From positions 1 to 51,436 of the forward strand of contig PMZT01000262.1 of assembly GCA_003170085.1 (NCBI GenBank): a stretch of 51,436 bases of DNA, given 5' to 3'. The notes beneath the pieces are model-generated. The model was given only the letters and a program-made list of their open reading frames with translations, was not told the DNA's origin and did not search any database. A program made the position numbers and the translations under genes. Below, piece by piece: positions 23,804-32,964 of the stretch (its first letter is position 1; each line of letters begins with the position of its first letter). This DNA is from Planctomycetia bacterium. GTDB lineage: Bacteria > Planctomycetota > Phycisphaerae > FEN-1346.

Positions 23804-24634
23804 TTACTTCATCTTCTTCTCGATCTTCTTGATGCTCTCGGCGGTGCGCTTGAAGACCTCCTTCGGATCCATCGCCCAGACGTCCTTGTCGTAAAGCTCG
23901 AGCGAGAAGTAACCGTTGTACTTCGTCCGCTTGCGGATTTCGCCCAGGAGGCCCGGCACGTCGATCCGCCCGTCGCCGGGGAAGCAGCGGTGCTCGCAGC
24001 CAAGGACCTCCATGGGGCGCCGCTGGGCATCGTCGACGTGCACGAGGAAGAGCTTCTTCTTGGGCAGCCGCGCGAGTTCCTCCACGTGGCTGGCGCTCGT
24101 GTAATAGTGGCACAGGTCGATCAACATGCCCAGCGACGGGTGGTTGATCTTCTCTACGAGGTCGATGCACGAGCCCATCGTGCCGTTCACCGGCAGGCCG
24201 CCGAGGAACTCGAGGTTCAGCAGCAGACCCCTCGCCTTGGCCATCTCGGCCACGCCACGGAGCTTGTCGGACAGCCGCTGGTACTCCATCGACAGGTCGT
24301 GGCCGCGCTTCCCCAGGACCACGAGCGTGAGCGACGGCGCCCCGAGGGCCACGCTCACGTCCATCCGCTCGATGAGTTCTTCGCGCTCGTGCCGCGGATC
24401 GTGCCCCTCGCTGTGGGTCCACACAACGGCCGGCGCGACGCCGATGGGCCGGATGCCGGCATCGTGCATCTGCTGGCCGAGCTCGGCGCACGTGCGGCCC
24501 TTGTCCATGCAGGCCTTGATCTTGTCGAACCAGAGTTCAACGGCCTTCCACTTGTACTTTTTCCAGAGGGCGAATTCCTCGTCCCACTCCGCGTTCATCA
24601 CGCTGGCGCTCGCGAAGGCCCACTTGAGTTTCAT
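23804..24634 (-). CDS. Sugar phosphate isomerase/epimerase family protein (xylose isomerase-like TIM barrel)
   Basis: 276 residues, an AP_endonuc_2 / xylose-isomerase-like barrel. Metal-ligand-type residues are seen in LLLNLEFLGG (Glu), MLIDLCHYYTS (Asp, His), FLVHVDDAQ (His, Asp) and YFSLELY (Glu). Relatives isomerise or epimerise sugars or inositols; the substrate here is unknown. No signal peptide, so cytoplasmic. The ATG at 24634 follows GAGGAGACACC. It lies 22 bp downstream of nth and probably shares its transcript. It ends in a lysine-rich stretch, KKIEKKMK. Confidence 0.82.
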   Translation of the reverse strand: MKLKWAFASASVMNAEWDEEFALWKKYKWKAVELWFDKIKACMDKGRTCAELGQQMHDAGIRPIGVAPAVVWTHSEGHDPRHEREELIERMDVSVALGAPSLTLVVLGKRGHDLSMEYQRLSDKLRGVAEMAKARGLLLNLEFLGGLPVNGTMGSCIDLVEKINHPSLGMLIDLCHYYTSASHVEELARLPKKKLFLVHVDDAQRRPMEVLGCEHRCFPGDGRIDVPGLLGEIRKRTKYNGYFSLELYDKDVWAMDPKEVFKRTAESIKKIEKKMK

Positions 24635-24656
24635 GGTGTCTCCTCGCCGTTTGGGG

Positions 24657-25328
24657 TCACGACCCTTTCGACTTCTCGAAATGCGGGAATTTGAACGCCG
24701 ACGGGCACAGATCGCCCGCCACGCACTTATCGCACGCGGGTTTCCTGGCGGCGCAGACGGCGCGGCCGTGAAAGAGGATGGCGTGGCTGAACTTCGACCA
24801 GTGCTCCTCCGGCAGGAGCGCCATCACGTCCTGCTCGATCTTCTCGGGCCGCTCGTTTTCGGTCAGGCCCAGGCGCTGCGAGAGGCGGATGAAGTGCGTG
24901 TCGGTAATGATCGCGGGCAGGTCGTACGCCGTGGCGCGGACGACGTTGGCGGTCTTCCGGGCCACGCCAGGGAGCTTCAGGAAATCCTCCATGTTCACCG
25001 GCACGCGGCCGCCGAAATCCTTGACGAGCATCTGGCTCATGCCCCTCACAGACTTCGCCTTGTTGTGGTAGAAGCCCGTGGAGCGGATGGCCTTTTCGAG
25101 CTCCTCAATCGGCATCTTTGCGAACTGCTCGGGCGTGTGGGCCTTCTTGAAGAGGTCGGCCGTGACCTTGTTGACCCTGTCGTCGGTGCACTGGGCCGAA
25201 AGGATCGTGGCCACGATGAGCTCAAACGGGGTGGTGAAATTGAGGCGGCACGTGGCGTCGGGGTATTCCTTGATGAGCCGCCGGCAGATCTCGGCTGCGC
25301 GATCGCGAAGGGCTTGCGGCATCGCCAT
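24657..25328 (-). CDS. nth: Endonuclease III
   Basis: 223 residues; a bifunctional DNA glycosylase / AP lyase for oxidised pyrimidines. The helix-hairpin-helix is LPGVARKTANVV with the catalytic lysine, and the catalytic aspartate is in TDTHFIRLSQRLGL. The [4Fe-4S] ligands follow the family spacing C-x6-C-x2-C-x5-C (CAARKPACDKCVAGDLC). The ATG at 25328 is chosen for GGGAGG about ten bases upstream; another ATG lies two codons later. A frame open further upstream runs into the palindromic repeat and is not coding. TATAAT occurs about 40 bp upstream, without a clear -35. Confidence 0.95.
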   Translation of the reverse strand: MAMPQALRDRAAEICRRLIKEYPDATCRLNFTTPFELIVATILSAQCTDDRVNKVTADLFKKAHTPEQFAKMPIEELEKAIRSTGFYHNKAKSVRGMSQMLVKDFGGRVPVNMEDFLKLPGVARKTANVVRATAYDLPAIITDTHFIRLSQRLGLTENERPEKIEQDVMALLPEEHWSKFSHAILFHGRAVCAARKPACDKCVAGDLCPSAFKFPHFEKSKGS

Positions 25329-25445
25329 GGCGTCCCGTCCTCCCGATGGCCCGAACGGCTTTATTATAACCCCCTCGCCCGAGGGCCGCCAGCAGGAGAA
25401 ACGCAAGCGCTGTGCCTTCTTACGGGTGCTTGTACCCTCTGCGCC

Positions 25446-25536
25446 GGGTGGCATGCCCACGCCGTCCTTTGCGTGGGCATGCTGTGTGAGCGGGGCAGAA
25501 CATGCCCAGGCATAAGGCGGCCTGGGCATGCCACCC
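25446..25536. repeat. 91-bp palindromic intergenic repeat, family 1, copy B
   Basis: Same length as copy A (2116-2206) and in opposite orientation. Both outer ends read GGGTGGCATGCCCA, inverted. It lies in the 376-bp gap between the divergent nth and mtnP. The paired change CCCAGGC/GCCTGGG relative to copy A keeps the hairpin. Nothing else is recognised in the gap. Confidence 0.85.
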
Positions 25537-25704
25537 ACCGTACGCACGCAACCGGCATTACAGGGCAAACTCAGGGCGGCGCGGCAACATCCCGATTGAC
25601 CGCCCCGCTGCGCTTTGGTAGCGTACCGCCGTCGAAAGACGGGGCGGCAAGGCCGCGGCGTGCGGCCTTTTCATCGGGATCTGCAAAGCAAGAGGAGAGA
25701 CCAC

Positions 25705-26592
25705 GTGAGCAGCGTGATGGTCGGCCTGATCGGTGGCTCGGGGCTCGGCGATGCCCTGACCCGGGAAGTGCGCGGCGAAAAGATCGAGGTCGAGACGCCG
25801 TTCGGCAAGCCCTCGGCCCCGATCATCCTGACGGAGGTCGGCGGGCAGAAGGTGGCGGTGCTCGCGCGGCACGGCGTGGCCCACCAGTTCAACCCGTCGA
25901 GGATCCCCTACCGCGCCAACCTCTTCGCCCTGAAGAAGCTGGGCGTTACGCACATTCTGGCATCGGGCGCCACGGGCATCCTGCGCGAGGCAATCGCCCC
26001 GCGCGACCTCGTCATCTGCGACCAGGTCATCGACAAAACCGTGCGGCCCGGCCGCACGTTCTTCGAGGAATTCGTCGTCCACATCGAGTTCGCGCACCCG
26101 TTCTGCGGCGGCCTGCGGCGGCTTCTCATTGATTGCGGCAAGGAGATGGCGGCCACGGTCCACCCCGAGGGCACATACATCTGCATGGAAGGGCCGCAGT
26201 TCTCGACGCGGGCCGAGAGCCTGATGCACCGCGAGTGGGGCGGCGACCTCATCGGCATGACGTGCATGCCCGAGGCCAAGCTCGCCCGCGAGGCCGAGAT
26301 CTGCTACGCCCTCATCGGCATTCCGACCGACTACGACTGCTGGCGCGGGCACGAGCCGGGCATCTCGGCCAACGCGGTCCTCGAGAGCATCATTGCGAAC
26401 CTCTCGGCCGGCACCGCCAACGCCATCGACCTGATGAAGCGGGCCGTGCCGAAGATCGCCGCGGCGGCCACCGCCGACTGCCCCTGCCGCCACGCGCTCG
26501 AAAAGGCGATCTGGACGAATCGCGCCGCCATCGATCCCAAGGCCGTCCAGAAACTCGAACCGCTGGTGGGAAAGTACCTGGGGGCGAAATAA
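25705..26592 (+). CDS. mtnP: S-methyl-5'-thioadenosine phosphorylase
   Basis: 295 residues. Cleaves methylthioadenosine with phosphate to adenine and methylthioribose-1-phosphate (methionine salvage and polyamine by-product recycling). Family marks: GLIGGSGLGDAL at the start, LARHGVAHQFNPSRIPYRAN, ASGATGILREAIAPRDLVICDQ, and the MTAP-type MEGPQFSTRAESLMHREWGG. Phosphate-binding and purine-site residues appear complete. GTG at 25705 follows AGGAG by 7 bp; an ATG four codons later is an alternative. Purine nucleoside phosphorylase activity on other nucleosides cannot be excluded. Confidence 0.92.
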   Translation: MSSVMVGLIGGSGLGDALTREVRGEKIEVETPFGKPSAPIILTEVGGQKVAVLARHGVAHQFNPSRIPYRANLFALKKLGVTHILASGATGILREAIAPRDLVICDQVIDKTVRPGRTFFEEFVVHIEFAHPFCGGLRRLLIDCGKEMAATVHPEGTYICMEGPQFSTRAESLMHREWGGDLIGMTCMPEAKLAREAEICYALIGIPTDYDCWRGHEPGISANAVLESIIANLSAGTANAIDLMKRAVPKIAAAATADCPCRHALEKAIWTNRAAIDPKAVQKLEPLVGKYLGAK

Positions 26593-26614
26593 TACGGCAG
26601 CGCTACTTGTGACT

Positions 26615-26826
26615 TTGCGCGGCGGGTCTCCGCACCGTATGTGTTCAGCGTGATCCTCCTCCGCGTGCCACGGCCGGTCTTGTCCGGCCGTGCGAACGGG
26701 CAGCGGCGCACCGCATGGCGGGGGGCGCGAGGACTTGTGCGGCGGGTCTCCGCACCCGCTGCGCAGCCCGTATATTCGACCGCGCCAACACGGCTTCGTT
26801 GCGCGGTCGCCGCGGCGACCGCGCAA
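26615..26826. repeat. Mosaic of palindromic repeat modules between convergent genes
   Basis: Most of the 321-bp gap between the convergent mtnP and sugar kinase genes. In order: TTGCGCGGCGGGTCTCCGCA (26615-); GCCACGGCCGG/CCGGCCGTG (about 26669-26692, also at about 19989); another TGCGGCGGGTCTCCGCAC near 26741; and a perfect 28-bp palindrome at 26799-26826 starting TTGCGCGGTCGCCG. The last matches the central palindrome of the family 2 element at 13381-13400. No ORF is credible. Confidence 0.75.
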
Positions 26827-26913
26827 AGGCCCAAGTGGCGTTGTAGTGCTAAGGACGCAGGCAGGAACGGCGACACCGCCGGCGCTGGGGAATTCCATCG
26901 GACGGACGGCCGA

Positions 26914-27870
26914 TCACTTCACGGGCTCGAGTTCAACCTTCTCGAGGCACGCCTTGACGTCGTAGGGATTGACCATGCCGGCGCGAAGCTGGAAGGTGGC
27001 GGCAGCGCCCACGGCAACGCCGTACTTCAGGCAGTCGGCCGGGCGTTTTCCGGCGGCGTGGCACTGGACGAACCCGGCCATCAGCGCATCGCCGGAGCCG
27101 ACGGTCTTGACGACCTCGACGTTCTCGATATGCGGCCGCGCCCGCCAGACGCCCTCGCGGCAGAAGAGGTAGGCCCCGTCGGCGCCCAGCGTCACGACGA
27201 TCTGCTCCACGGACTTCAGGAGCGGCTCGACGGCCGCGCGGATATCGGCCTCGGTCTCGACCGGACGGCCGGCGATTTCGCCCAGCTCCTCGCGGTTGGG
27301 CTTGATGAGCCAGAGGTTCCTGACGCGGCGGATCGCGGCCAGACCTTCGCCGCTCGAGTCCACGGCCAGGTAAACGCCCTTGCGGTTGCAGACCTCGATC
27401 AACTTCGCGAAGCCGTCGGCCGTCATTCCGGGCGGAAGGCTGCCGGCGAAAATCACGTGCGACCCCTTCTGGGCCAGGATCGCCAGCTTCTTCGAGAGGC
27501 GCGAGAGGTCGTCGGCCGTCAGCTCGAACCCGACGTCGCGGATGTGCGTCTCCACGCCGCGCTTCGGGTCGACCAGCGTGATGTTCTCGCGCGTGGGGCC
27601 GCGGCCCTCGAAGATCTCGACGTGGACGGGCGTCTTGGCGAAGCTCTGCTCGAACCGGTCGCGGTCGCCCTCGCCCACGACTCCCGTCAGGATGCACGGC
27701 GTGCCCAGGATGCCGAGCAGCCGCGCCACGTTGACGGCCTTGCCCGCGGGCTGGATGGAAACGAGCTTGCCGCGCGCGTGCGCGCCGATCTCAAGGCCGG
27801 GAACCTGCAGCGTCCGGTCAATAGCCGGATTCAGGGCGACCGCAACGATCGGAGGGGTCTCTCGGGCCAT
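26914..27870 (-). CDS. 1-phosphofructokinase-family hexose kinase (PfkB)
   Basis: 318 residues, PfkB-family sugar kinase of the FruK/LacC/PfkB2 type. N-terminal ALNPAIDRTLQV and PAGKAVNVARLLGILG; the C-terminal anion-hole/catalytic motif TVGSGDALMAGF (Asp base). It would phosphorylate a sugar phosphate (fructose-1-P, fructose-6-P or tagatose-6-P); sequence alone does not separate these. Two bp separate it from lptB upstream, so they are co-transcribed. No PTS gene is near, so a role in fructose PTS is not supported. Confidence 0.88.
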   Translation of the reverse strand: MARETPPIVAVALNPAIDRTLQVPGLEIGAHARGKLVSIQPAGKAVNVARLLGILGTPCILTGVVGEGDRDRFEQSFAKTPVHVEIFEGRGPTRENITLVDPKRGVETHIRDVGFELTADDLSRLSKKLAILAQKGSHVIFAGSLPPGMTADGFAKLIEVCNRKGVYLAVDSSGEGLAAIRRVRNLWLIKPNREELGEIAGRPVETEADIRAAVEPLLKSVEQIVVTLGADGAYLFCREGVWRARPHIENVEVVKTVGSGDALMAGFVQCHAAGKRPADCLKYGVAVGAAATFQLRAGMVNPYDVKACLEKVELEPVK

Positions 27871-27872
27871 GG

Positions 27873-28622
27873 CTACTCGTCGGCAGCCTCGCCGAACTCG
27901 TCGCCGCGGAACGTGGCGCCCAGGTAGACCCGCTTGACGTCCGGGTCGTTGATGAGTTCCTGGTTCGTCCCGTGGCGGAACACCTTGCCTTCGTTGATGA
28001 TGTAGGCCCGGTCAACGATGCTCAGGGTGGCGTGTACGTTGTGGTCGGTCAGCAGAACGCCAATGCCGCGGTTCTTGAGGTTCTTGATGAAGCCCTGGAT
28101 GTCGAAGATGGCGATCGGGTCGACACCCGTAAACGGTTCGTCCAGCAGGATGAGGCTCGGCCGCGTAACGAGGGCTCGCGCGATTTCCAGGCGCCGCCGC
28201 TCGCCGCCCGACAGCGTCCGGGCGTGTTGCCTCGCCAGGTGGGTGAGGCCGAAGTCCCGCAGCAGTTCGGCCACGATGGCGTGCCGCTCGGAACGCGAGA
28301 GGTGCATCATCTCGAGGATCGCCAGCAGGTTCTCCTCGACCGACAGCCGCTGGAAGATGCTCGGCTCCTGCGACAGGTAACCCATGCCGCGCCGGGCTCG
28401 TTGGTACATGGGCAGGCGGCTGACGTCCTCGCCCTCGAAGATGACGCGGCCGCCATCGGTCGGAATCATGCCCATGGTCATCTTGAAACTGGTAGTCTTG
28501 CCGGCGCCGTTCTTGCCGAGCAGGCCGACAATCTCGGCCTCATTGACGCTGAACGAAACGTCATCGACGACCTTGCGGCCGCTGTAACATTTCATAAGCC
28601 CCGTCACATTGAGGAGTTCCAA
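27873..28622 (-). CDS. lptB: LPS export ABC transporter ATPase LptB
   Basis: 249 residues; the cytoplasmic ATPase that powers LPS extraction from the inner membrane with LptFGC. Walker A is GKNGAGKTT, the Q-loop SQEPSIFQRLSVEENLLA, the signature LSGGERRR, Walker B LILLDEPFTGVDP, and the switch region LTDHNVHATLSIVDRAYI, all typical of LptB. A TTG start at 28622 is chosen: it follows GGAGAG and gives MELLNVTGL; an upstream extension would give an atypical N-terminus. Other lpt genes are not adjacent. It implies an LPS-bearing outer membrane. Confidence 0.93.
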   Translation of the reverse strand: MELLNVTGLMKCYSGRKVVDDVSFSVNEAEIVGLLGKNGAGKTTSFKMTMGMIPTDGGRVIFEGEDVSRLPMYQRARRGMGYLSQEPSIFQRLSVEENLLAILEMMHLSRSERHAIVAELLRDFGLTHLARQHARTLSGGERRRLEIARALVTRPSLILLDEPFTGVDPIAIFDIQGFIKNLKNRGIGVLLTDHNVHATLSIVDRAYIINEGKVFRHGTNQELINDPDVKRVYLGATFRGDEFGEAADE

Positions 28623-28710
28623 GGAGACTCTCCGAACACTCCACCGGCCCGCGACCGCCTTGTGCAAAACCCGTGGAAAACCCCACTCCGCCCCTGGGGT
28701 TCGCCCGTTT

Positions 28711-28797
28711 GTGGCACAGCCGCCCTCGGCTGTGCTTTTCGGCCGTGGCCCACCCGCCCTCGGGTGGGCAATGCACAGCCGGGGGCGGCTGTGCCAC
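28711..28797. repeat. Nested inverted repeats upstream of lptB
   Basis: An outer pair GTGGCACAGCCGCC / GGCGGCTGTGCCAC spans 87 bp. Inside it are CAGCCGCCCTCGGCTGTG and CCCACCCGCCCTCGGGTGGG hairpins. It lies in the 390-bp gap between lptB and lepB. The rest of the gap (28623-28710, 28798-29012) shows no gene. Confidence 0.75.
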
Positions 28798-29012
28798 AGT
28801 CCGTGGCTGCCATTATGCGCAAAATCCCCCGGAATTCAAGGCCCCCCACCCTTCAAGGCCCGAAAGTTGCTTGGCACCCGCCCAGGCAGCCCTCTGGCAA
28901 ACAAACCCGTGGCTTGCCACCCCTCCCCGCCACCGTTGTGGATAAGATGTAGCCGCGCGATATCCAAACCTTTGCCAGAAGACCACTTACGAAGAAGAAC
29001 TCGTGCGGACTC

Positions 29013-30494
29013 TCAATGGACCAGTCGCCATCCTGTGGGATCGGGCGCCACCGGAATGCCATAGCGCCAGCCCGCCGACGGCCAGTAAACGAAGAATGCC
29101 TTGCCAACGAGGTTGCGCTCAGGCACCACGGGGCGGTCGAGGCCCCACAGCCGGGAATCGAATGACTTGGGGCTGTTATCGCCGCACACGAAGTACTCAC
29201 CCGCCTCAAGATGGAAAGGATTGCCCTGGCTGGCCCGCCCCGGCTCCTGAACGATACGACCGCCGTGGATATCCTCGTTCAGGTAGTACACGTCGCGATC
29301 CAGCCGCAGATAGGCGAACTTGGCCGGGCCGCCGCGCACCCCGATCCTGACCTCGGTCGCCATGTGTCGGAGGTCCTCGTCGGGCGGATCGTCGTACCGG
29401 TCGCGTTCCTCCTGGGTCAGATGCCTGGGTTCATAAGTCACGTCGCCTTCGGGAGTGGTTTCGAAGGCGGTCTCGCGGGCCACGCGGGCGCCATCCACCA
29501 GGAGCATGAGCTTATGATCGACGTTGGCGACCTCGATATCGGCTGCGCGGCCAACCGGCAAGGCCCCGCCGGCTCCATGCGCCACCAGCTTATCGTTGAT
29601 CCATATGCGGCAGGGTTGGTCTGAGCCTTTGGGCGACAACTCGAACTTGAACCGATCCTTGTACGCCCGCATCTCGGCCACAACGACCGACGCCAGGGAC
29701 ATGACGGTAACCCGGGAATGCAGCCCCAGGTCGGTCACGACGACCGGCAGCGTGCGCGAGTCGCTTCCGCCGGTGTTGTAGGCGTAGAAATCGGTGATGT
29801 TCGCCGGTCGGCCTTGCCCATTCCGATGCCGATAGGTCAGCCACGCCGCCTTCGGCCCTTCAGGGACTTTCTCCAGAACGTAGCCGGCGTCCCGCACCTT
29901 CCACTCGCTGTCCGCCAGCCAGCGCGGTTCCCATCCGCGGCGGGTGGGCCGGTTACGGGTATCGTGGACCACCATCCAGAGGGCTTCCTGGGCGACATCG
30001 GTCTTGTGGGCGATGCGGCCGTTGATCGTGATGTTGCCATCGACGAGTTCCAGCGTCTCGTCCGGCAGCGCGATCAGCCGCTTGATGTAGTTCTGCGACG
30101 GATCGTTGGGATTGTGAAACACAATGACGTCCCATCGCTGGGGCGGCTGGAAGTCGTAAAGGTACTTCAGCACCAGGAGCCGGTCGCCGCTGAAGACGGT
30201 TGTTCGCTCGGGCACCGTTTGTTCGAGGAAGCAGTTGGGGCAGACGGGAGCCCTCACGAGGCGGCCCTCCACACCGACGGCAAACTCGTAGCCGCACTCG
30301 CACCTGAACTCGGCGTGAGCGCCGTAGAGGGTCGGGGCCATCGAGCCGGTGGGGATGACAAACGCCTCGACGATGAAGGCCCTGAAGATAAACGCGAGCA
30401 CGAACGCGACGACGATCGACTCGAGCGTCTCGAGGAGCGACTCGCGGTTCTTGCGGCGCTGATGGACCTTCTGAAGATCTTCCTCGGGTCTCAA
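29013..30494 (-). CDS. lepB: Signal peptidase I, enlarged, with Cys motif
   Basis: 493 residues, well above the 200-320 usual for LepB. Cleaves signal peptides at the outer face of the inner membrane. One membrane helix (about 26-45) leads into the catalytic Ser51 (IPTGSMAPTL), with Lys138 in NYIKRLIALP; the late box GDNSPKSFDSRLWG is intact. Between Ser and Lys lies a ribbon-like C65-x-C67 ... C85-x2-C88. Between about 170 and 405 is a large insertion with beta-rich character (SLASVVVAEMRAYKDRFKFE; KLMLLVDGARVARET). The start is a TTG at 30494 with no strong ribosome site; no later start precedes the helix. Confidence 0.92.
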   Translation of the reverse strand: MRPEEDLQKVHQRRKNRESLLETLESIVVAFVLAFIFRAFIVEAFVIPTGSMAPTLYGAHAEFRCECGYEFAVGVEGRLVRAPVCPNCFLEQTVPERTTVFSGDRLLVLKYLYDFQPPQRWDVIVFHNPNDPSQNYIKRLIALPDETLELVDGNITINGRIAHKTDVAQEALWMVVHDTRNRPTRRGWEPRWLADSEWKVRDAGYVLEKVPEGPKAAWLTYRHRNGQGRPANITDFYAYNTGGSDSRTLPVVVTDLGLHSRVTVMSLASVVVAEMRAYKDRFKFELSPKGSDQPCRIWINDKLVAHGAGGALPVGRAADIEVANVDHKLMLLVDGARVARETAFETTPEGDVTYEPRHLTQEERDRYDDPPDEDLRHMATEVRIGVRGGPAKFAYLRLDRDVYYLNEDIHGGRIVQEPGRASQGNPFHLEAGEYFVCGDNSPKSFDSRLWGLDRPVVPERNLVGKAFFVYWPSAGWRYGIPVAPDPTGWRLVH

Positions 30495-30575
30495 GAGGCA
30501 AGTTCCATGTTCACGGTTCCACGTTCAAAGCCGACAAACGCACGGCGGGCGCACTCCGCCCGCCTGAAAACGTTG

Positions 30576-30604
30576 ATATTAGGCCGCCGCGCGACCCCCG
30601 GCAA
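30576..30604 (-). promoter_or_regulatory. Predicted promoter of lepB
   Basis: TTGCCG, 17-bp spacer, TAATAT on the minus strand. The inferred start near 30569 places a GC hairpin (GCGGGCG-CACTC-CGCCCGC, about 30545-30563) at the very 5' end of the lepB mRNA. Confidence 0.6.
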
Positions 30605-30695
30605 GACAATTTCGGACGAAGACAGTTTCGGATAGCACGCGCGGGCCGCCCGCCTTAGAATGGCGTCGCCGGGCCATCCTCTTCGGAAGCGAACT

Positions 30696-31619
30696 ATGAC
30701 TAAACCGCGCATCCTTGTCATCGGCAGCGTCAACATGGACCTCGTGGCCCGTGTGGAACGCGCGCCGGCGCCCGGCGAGAACGTCCGCGGGTGGGATCTC
30801 CGCACCATTCCCGGCGGCAAGGGGGCCAACCAGGCCGTTGCCTGTGCCCGCCTGGGCGCCGACACGTACTTCCGCGGCCGCGTGGGCGACGACGAGTTCG
30901 GCCCCCGCCTGGTCCGCAGCCTTTCGGAGGCCGGCGTGCGGACCGACACCGTAACCGTCACCGACGGCTGCGCCAGCGGCGTGGCCATGATCCTGGTCGA
31001 TGCCCGCGGCCAGAACAGCATCATCGTCACCCCCGGGGCCAACGGGCGTCTGACGCCGGAAGACGTCACGGCCGTCCGAAAGCTTTTCGAATGGGCCGAC
31101 GCCGTGATCCTGCAACTCGAAATCCCGCCCGAGACGGTCGCACGGATCATCCACCTTGCCGCCGAAACGGGCACGCGGACGGTCGTCGATGCCGGGCCGC
31201 CGCGCAAGTCCGCCGACGCCTCGTTGTTTCAGTGCACGATCCTGACCCCAAACGAGACCGAGGCCGCGGCGCTCCTCGGCTGCGCCCCCGGCAGCCGCAC
31301 GGCCGAGGCCATGGCCGAGGAACTCCTGGGCCGCGGGCCGAAGGCCGTCGTCATCAAGGCGGGCGCGGGCGGCGCCGTCGTGGCCGATGCCGGCCGCATC
31401 GTCCGCGTGCCGGCGTTCCCGATCACGCCCGTCGACACCACGGCCGCCGGCGACGCGTTCACGGCGGCCCTGGCCATCGAGTTCATCCAGGACGTAGACT
31501 TGCTGGAGGCGGCGCGGGTGGCCAACGCCGCCGGCGCGCTCGCGTGCCTGCGGCTCGGTGCCCAGCCGAGCATGCCCACCGCCGCCGAGGTCGATGAGTT
31601 TCTGGCGAAGCACTCGTAA
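30696..31619 (+). CDS. rbsK: Ribokinase
   Basis: 307 residues, PfkB family, ribokinase branch: IGSVNMDLVARVERAPAPGE, PGGKGANQAVACARLGAD and ILQLEIPPETV are typical. The catalytic motif reads DTTAAGDAF where DTTGAGDAF is usual; the Asp base is kept. It would phosphorylate D-ribose or a related sugar to the 5-phosphate. No ribose transporter is nearby. The ATG at 30696 follows GGAAGC; longer in-frame starts lack a ribosome site. It leads a plus-strand run ending at tsaE. Confidence 0.88.
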   Translation: MTKPRILVIGSVNMDLVARVERAPAPGENVRGWDLRTIPGGKGANQAVACARLGADTYFRGRVGDDEFGPRLVRSLSEAGVRTDTVTVTDGCASGVAMILVDARGQNSIIVTPGANGRLTPEDVTAVRKLFEWADAVILQLEIPPETVARIIHLAAETGTRTVVDAGPPRKSADASLFQCTILTPNETEAAALLGCAPGSRTAEAMAEELLGRGPKAVVIKAGAGGAVVADAGRIVRVPAFPITPVDTTAAGDAFTAALAIEFIQDVDLLEAARVANAAGALACLRLGAQPSMPTAAEVDEFLAKHS

Positions 31620-31657
31620 TTTGTCGTTCCATGAACCGCGGTGAAACGAAAGGCATC

Positions 31658-32848
31658 ATGCGCTACCTGACTGAAGGCATGCCCGGCACCGGCGGCGAGA
31701 TCAAGGTCCACCCGGCCGATTTCCGCGTCACCGAGATCCCCAAGTACGAGCCCTCCGGCACAGGCGACCACGTGTACCTATATATCGAGAAGGAGGGCAT
31801 CGGGTCGCTCGAGGCCGCGGCGCGCATCGCGCAGGCCCTCGGCCGGCCGCGCTACGTGGTGGGGCTGGCGGGGCTTAAGGATGCGCAGGCGATCACGCGC
31901 CAGTGGGTGAGCATCGAGCGGACCGATCCGGACAAGGCCGCGAAGCTGCACCTGCCGAACATCAAGATCCTGAACGTCTCGCGCCACCGCAACCGCCTGA
32001 AAATCGGGCACCTGACGGGCAACCGCTTCGAGGTCCGCATCCGCGGTTGCCGCCCGCAAGCCCGCAAGCTGGCCGAGCGGATCCTTGCGGTCCTCAGCGA
32101 GCGCGGCATGCCGAACTGGTTCGACCGCCAGCGCTTCGGCATGCGCGGCGACAACCACCTGCTGGGCCGGTCGCTCGTGCTCCGCCAGGCCATCGAGTTC
32201 TGCGACCGCTTCCTCGGCCGCCCGGCCGACGTCGATTCCGCCCGGCTCCGCCGCGCCCGCGCCTTATACGACCAGGGCGACTACGACGAGGCCAAGACGC
32301 ACTTCACCGGCCACCCCGATCACCTGCGAGTGCTCATGACGCTGGCCCGGACCCGGAACCCCGCGCGGGCCATGCGGGCGCTGCCGAAACAGCTCGCGCG
32401 GCTGCTGGTGAGCGCGTACCAGTCGGACCTTTTCAACGCCGTCCTCGACCGGCGCCTGGACGCAATCGACCGCGTCGAGGCCGGCGACATGGCGTACATC
32501 CACGGCCGCGGCGCTGTGTTTCTCGTTGAACATCCGGAAGACGAGGCCCCGCGGGCCGCACGCTTCGAGATCAGCCCGACCGGCCCGATCGTGGGCCACC
32601 GCGTGACGATGGCTTCCGGCCGCCCCGGCGAGATCGAGCGCGCGGTGCTGGCCGAAAAGAACACGAGCCCCGCCGACTTCGAGTCGGTCAAGGCCCTGCG
32701 CCTGCGCGGCGAGCGGCGGCCGCTGCGCGTGCCGCTGTCGGACATCGCGGTCCGCCCGATCGGCGACGATATCCTGGTCTGCTTCACCCTGCCCTCCGGC
32801 GCCTATGCGACGATCGCCCTTGCGGAAATCACAAAATCCGACATTTAA
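31658..32848 (+). CDS. truD: tRNA pseudouridine synthase TruD
   Basis: 396 residues. Makes pseudouridine-13 in tRNA-Glu-type tRNAs. The catalytic aspartate lies in GLAGLKDAQAITRQWVS, and NWFDRQRFGMRGDNHLLGRS is the second family signature. The N-terminal EIKVHPADFRVTEIPKYEPS is standard. ATG at 31658 is chosen (AAAGG upstream, begins MRYLTEGMPG); an in-frame ATG at 31631 would add nine residues without a ribosome site. It lies about 40 bp after ribokinase and 116 bp before the htrA-type protease. Confidence 0.94.
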   Translation: MRYLTEGMPGTGGEIKVHPADFRVTEIPKYEPSGTGDHVYLYIEKEGIGSLEAAARIAQALGRPRYVVGLAGLKDAQAITRQWVSIERTDPDKAAKLHLPNIKILNVSRHRNRLKIGHLTGNRFEVRIRGCRPQARKLAERILAVLSERGMPNWFDRQRFGMRGDNHLLGRSLVLRQAIEFCDRFLGRPADVDSARLRRARALYDQGDYDEAKTHFTGHPDHLRVLMTLARTRNPARAMRALPKQLARLLVSAYQSDLFNAVLDRRLDAIDRVEAGDMAYIHGRGAVFLVEHPEDEAPRAARFEISPTGPIVGHRVTMASGRPGEIERAVLAEKNTSPADFESVKALRLRGERRPLRVPLSDIAVRPIGDDILVCFTLPSGAYATIALAEITKSDI

Positions 32849-32964
32849 TTTCGGGCGGCGCCCGTCTATTCTTATAGCGGACGCACTGCCCCGCTTCGGG
32901 CGACGCAGGCACAGGCTCGTTGGGGTTCGACGCGCTCTCGGACCATACAGAAGATGAGGTCGCC

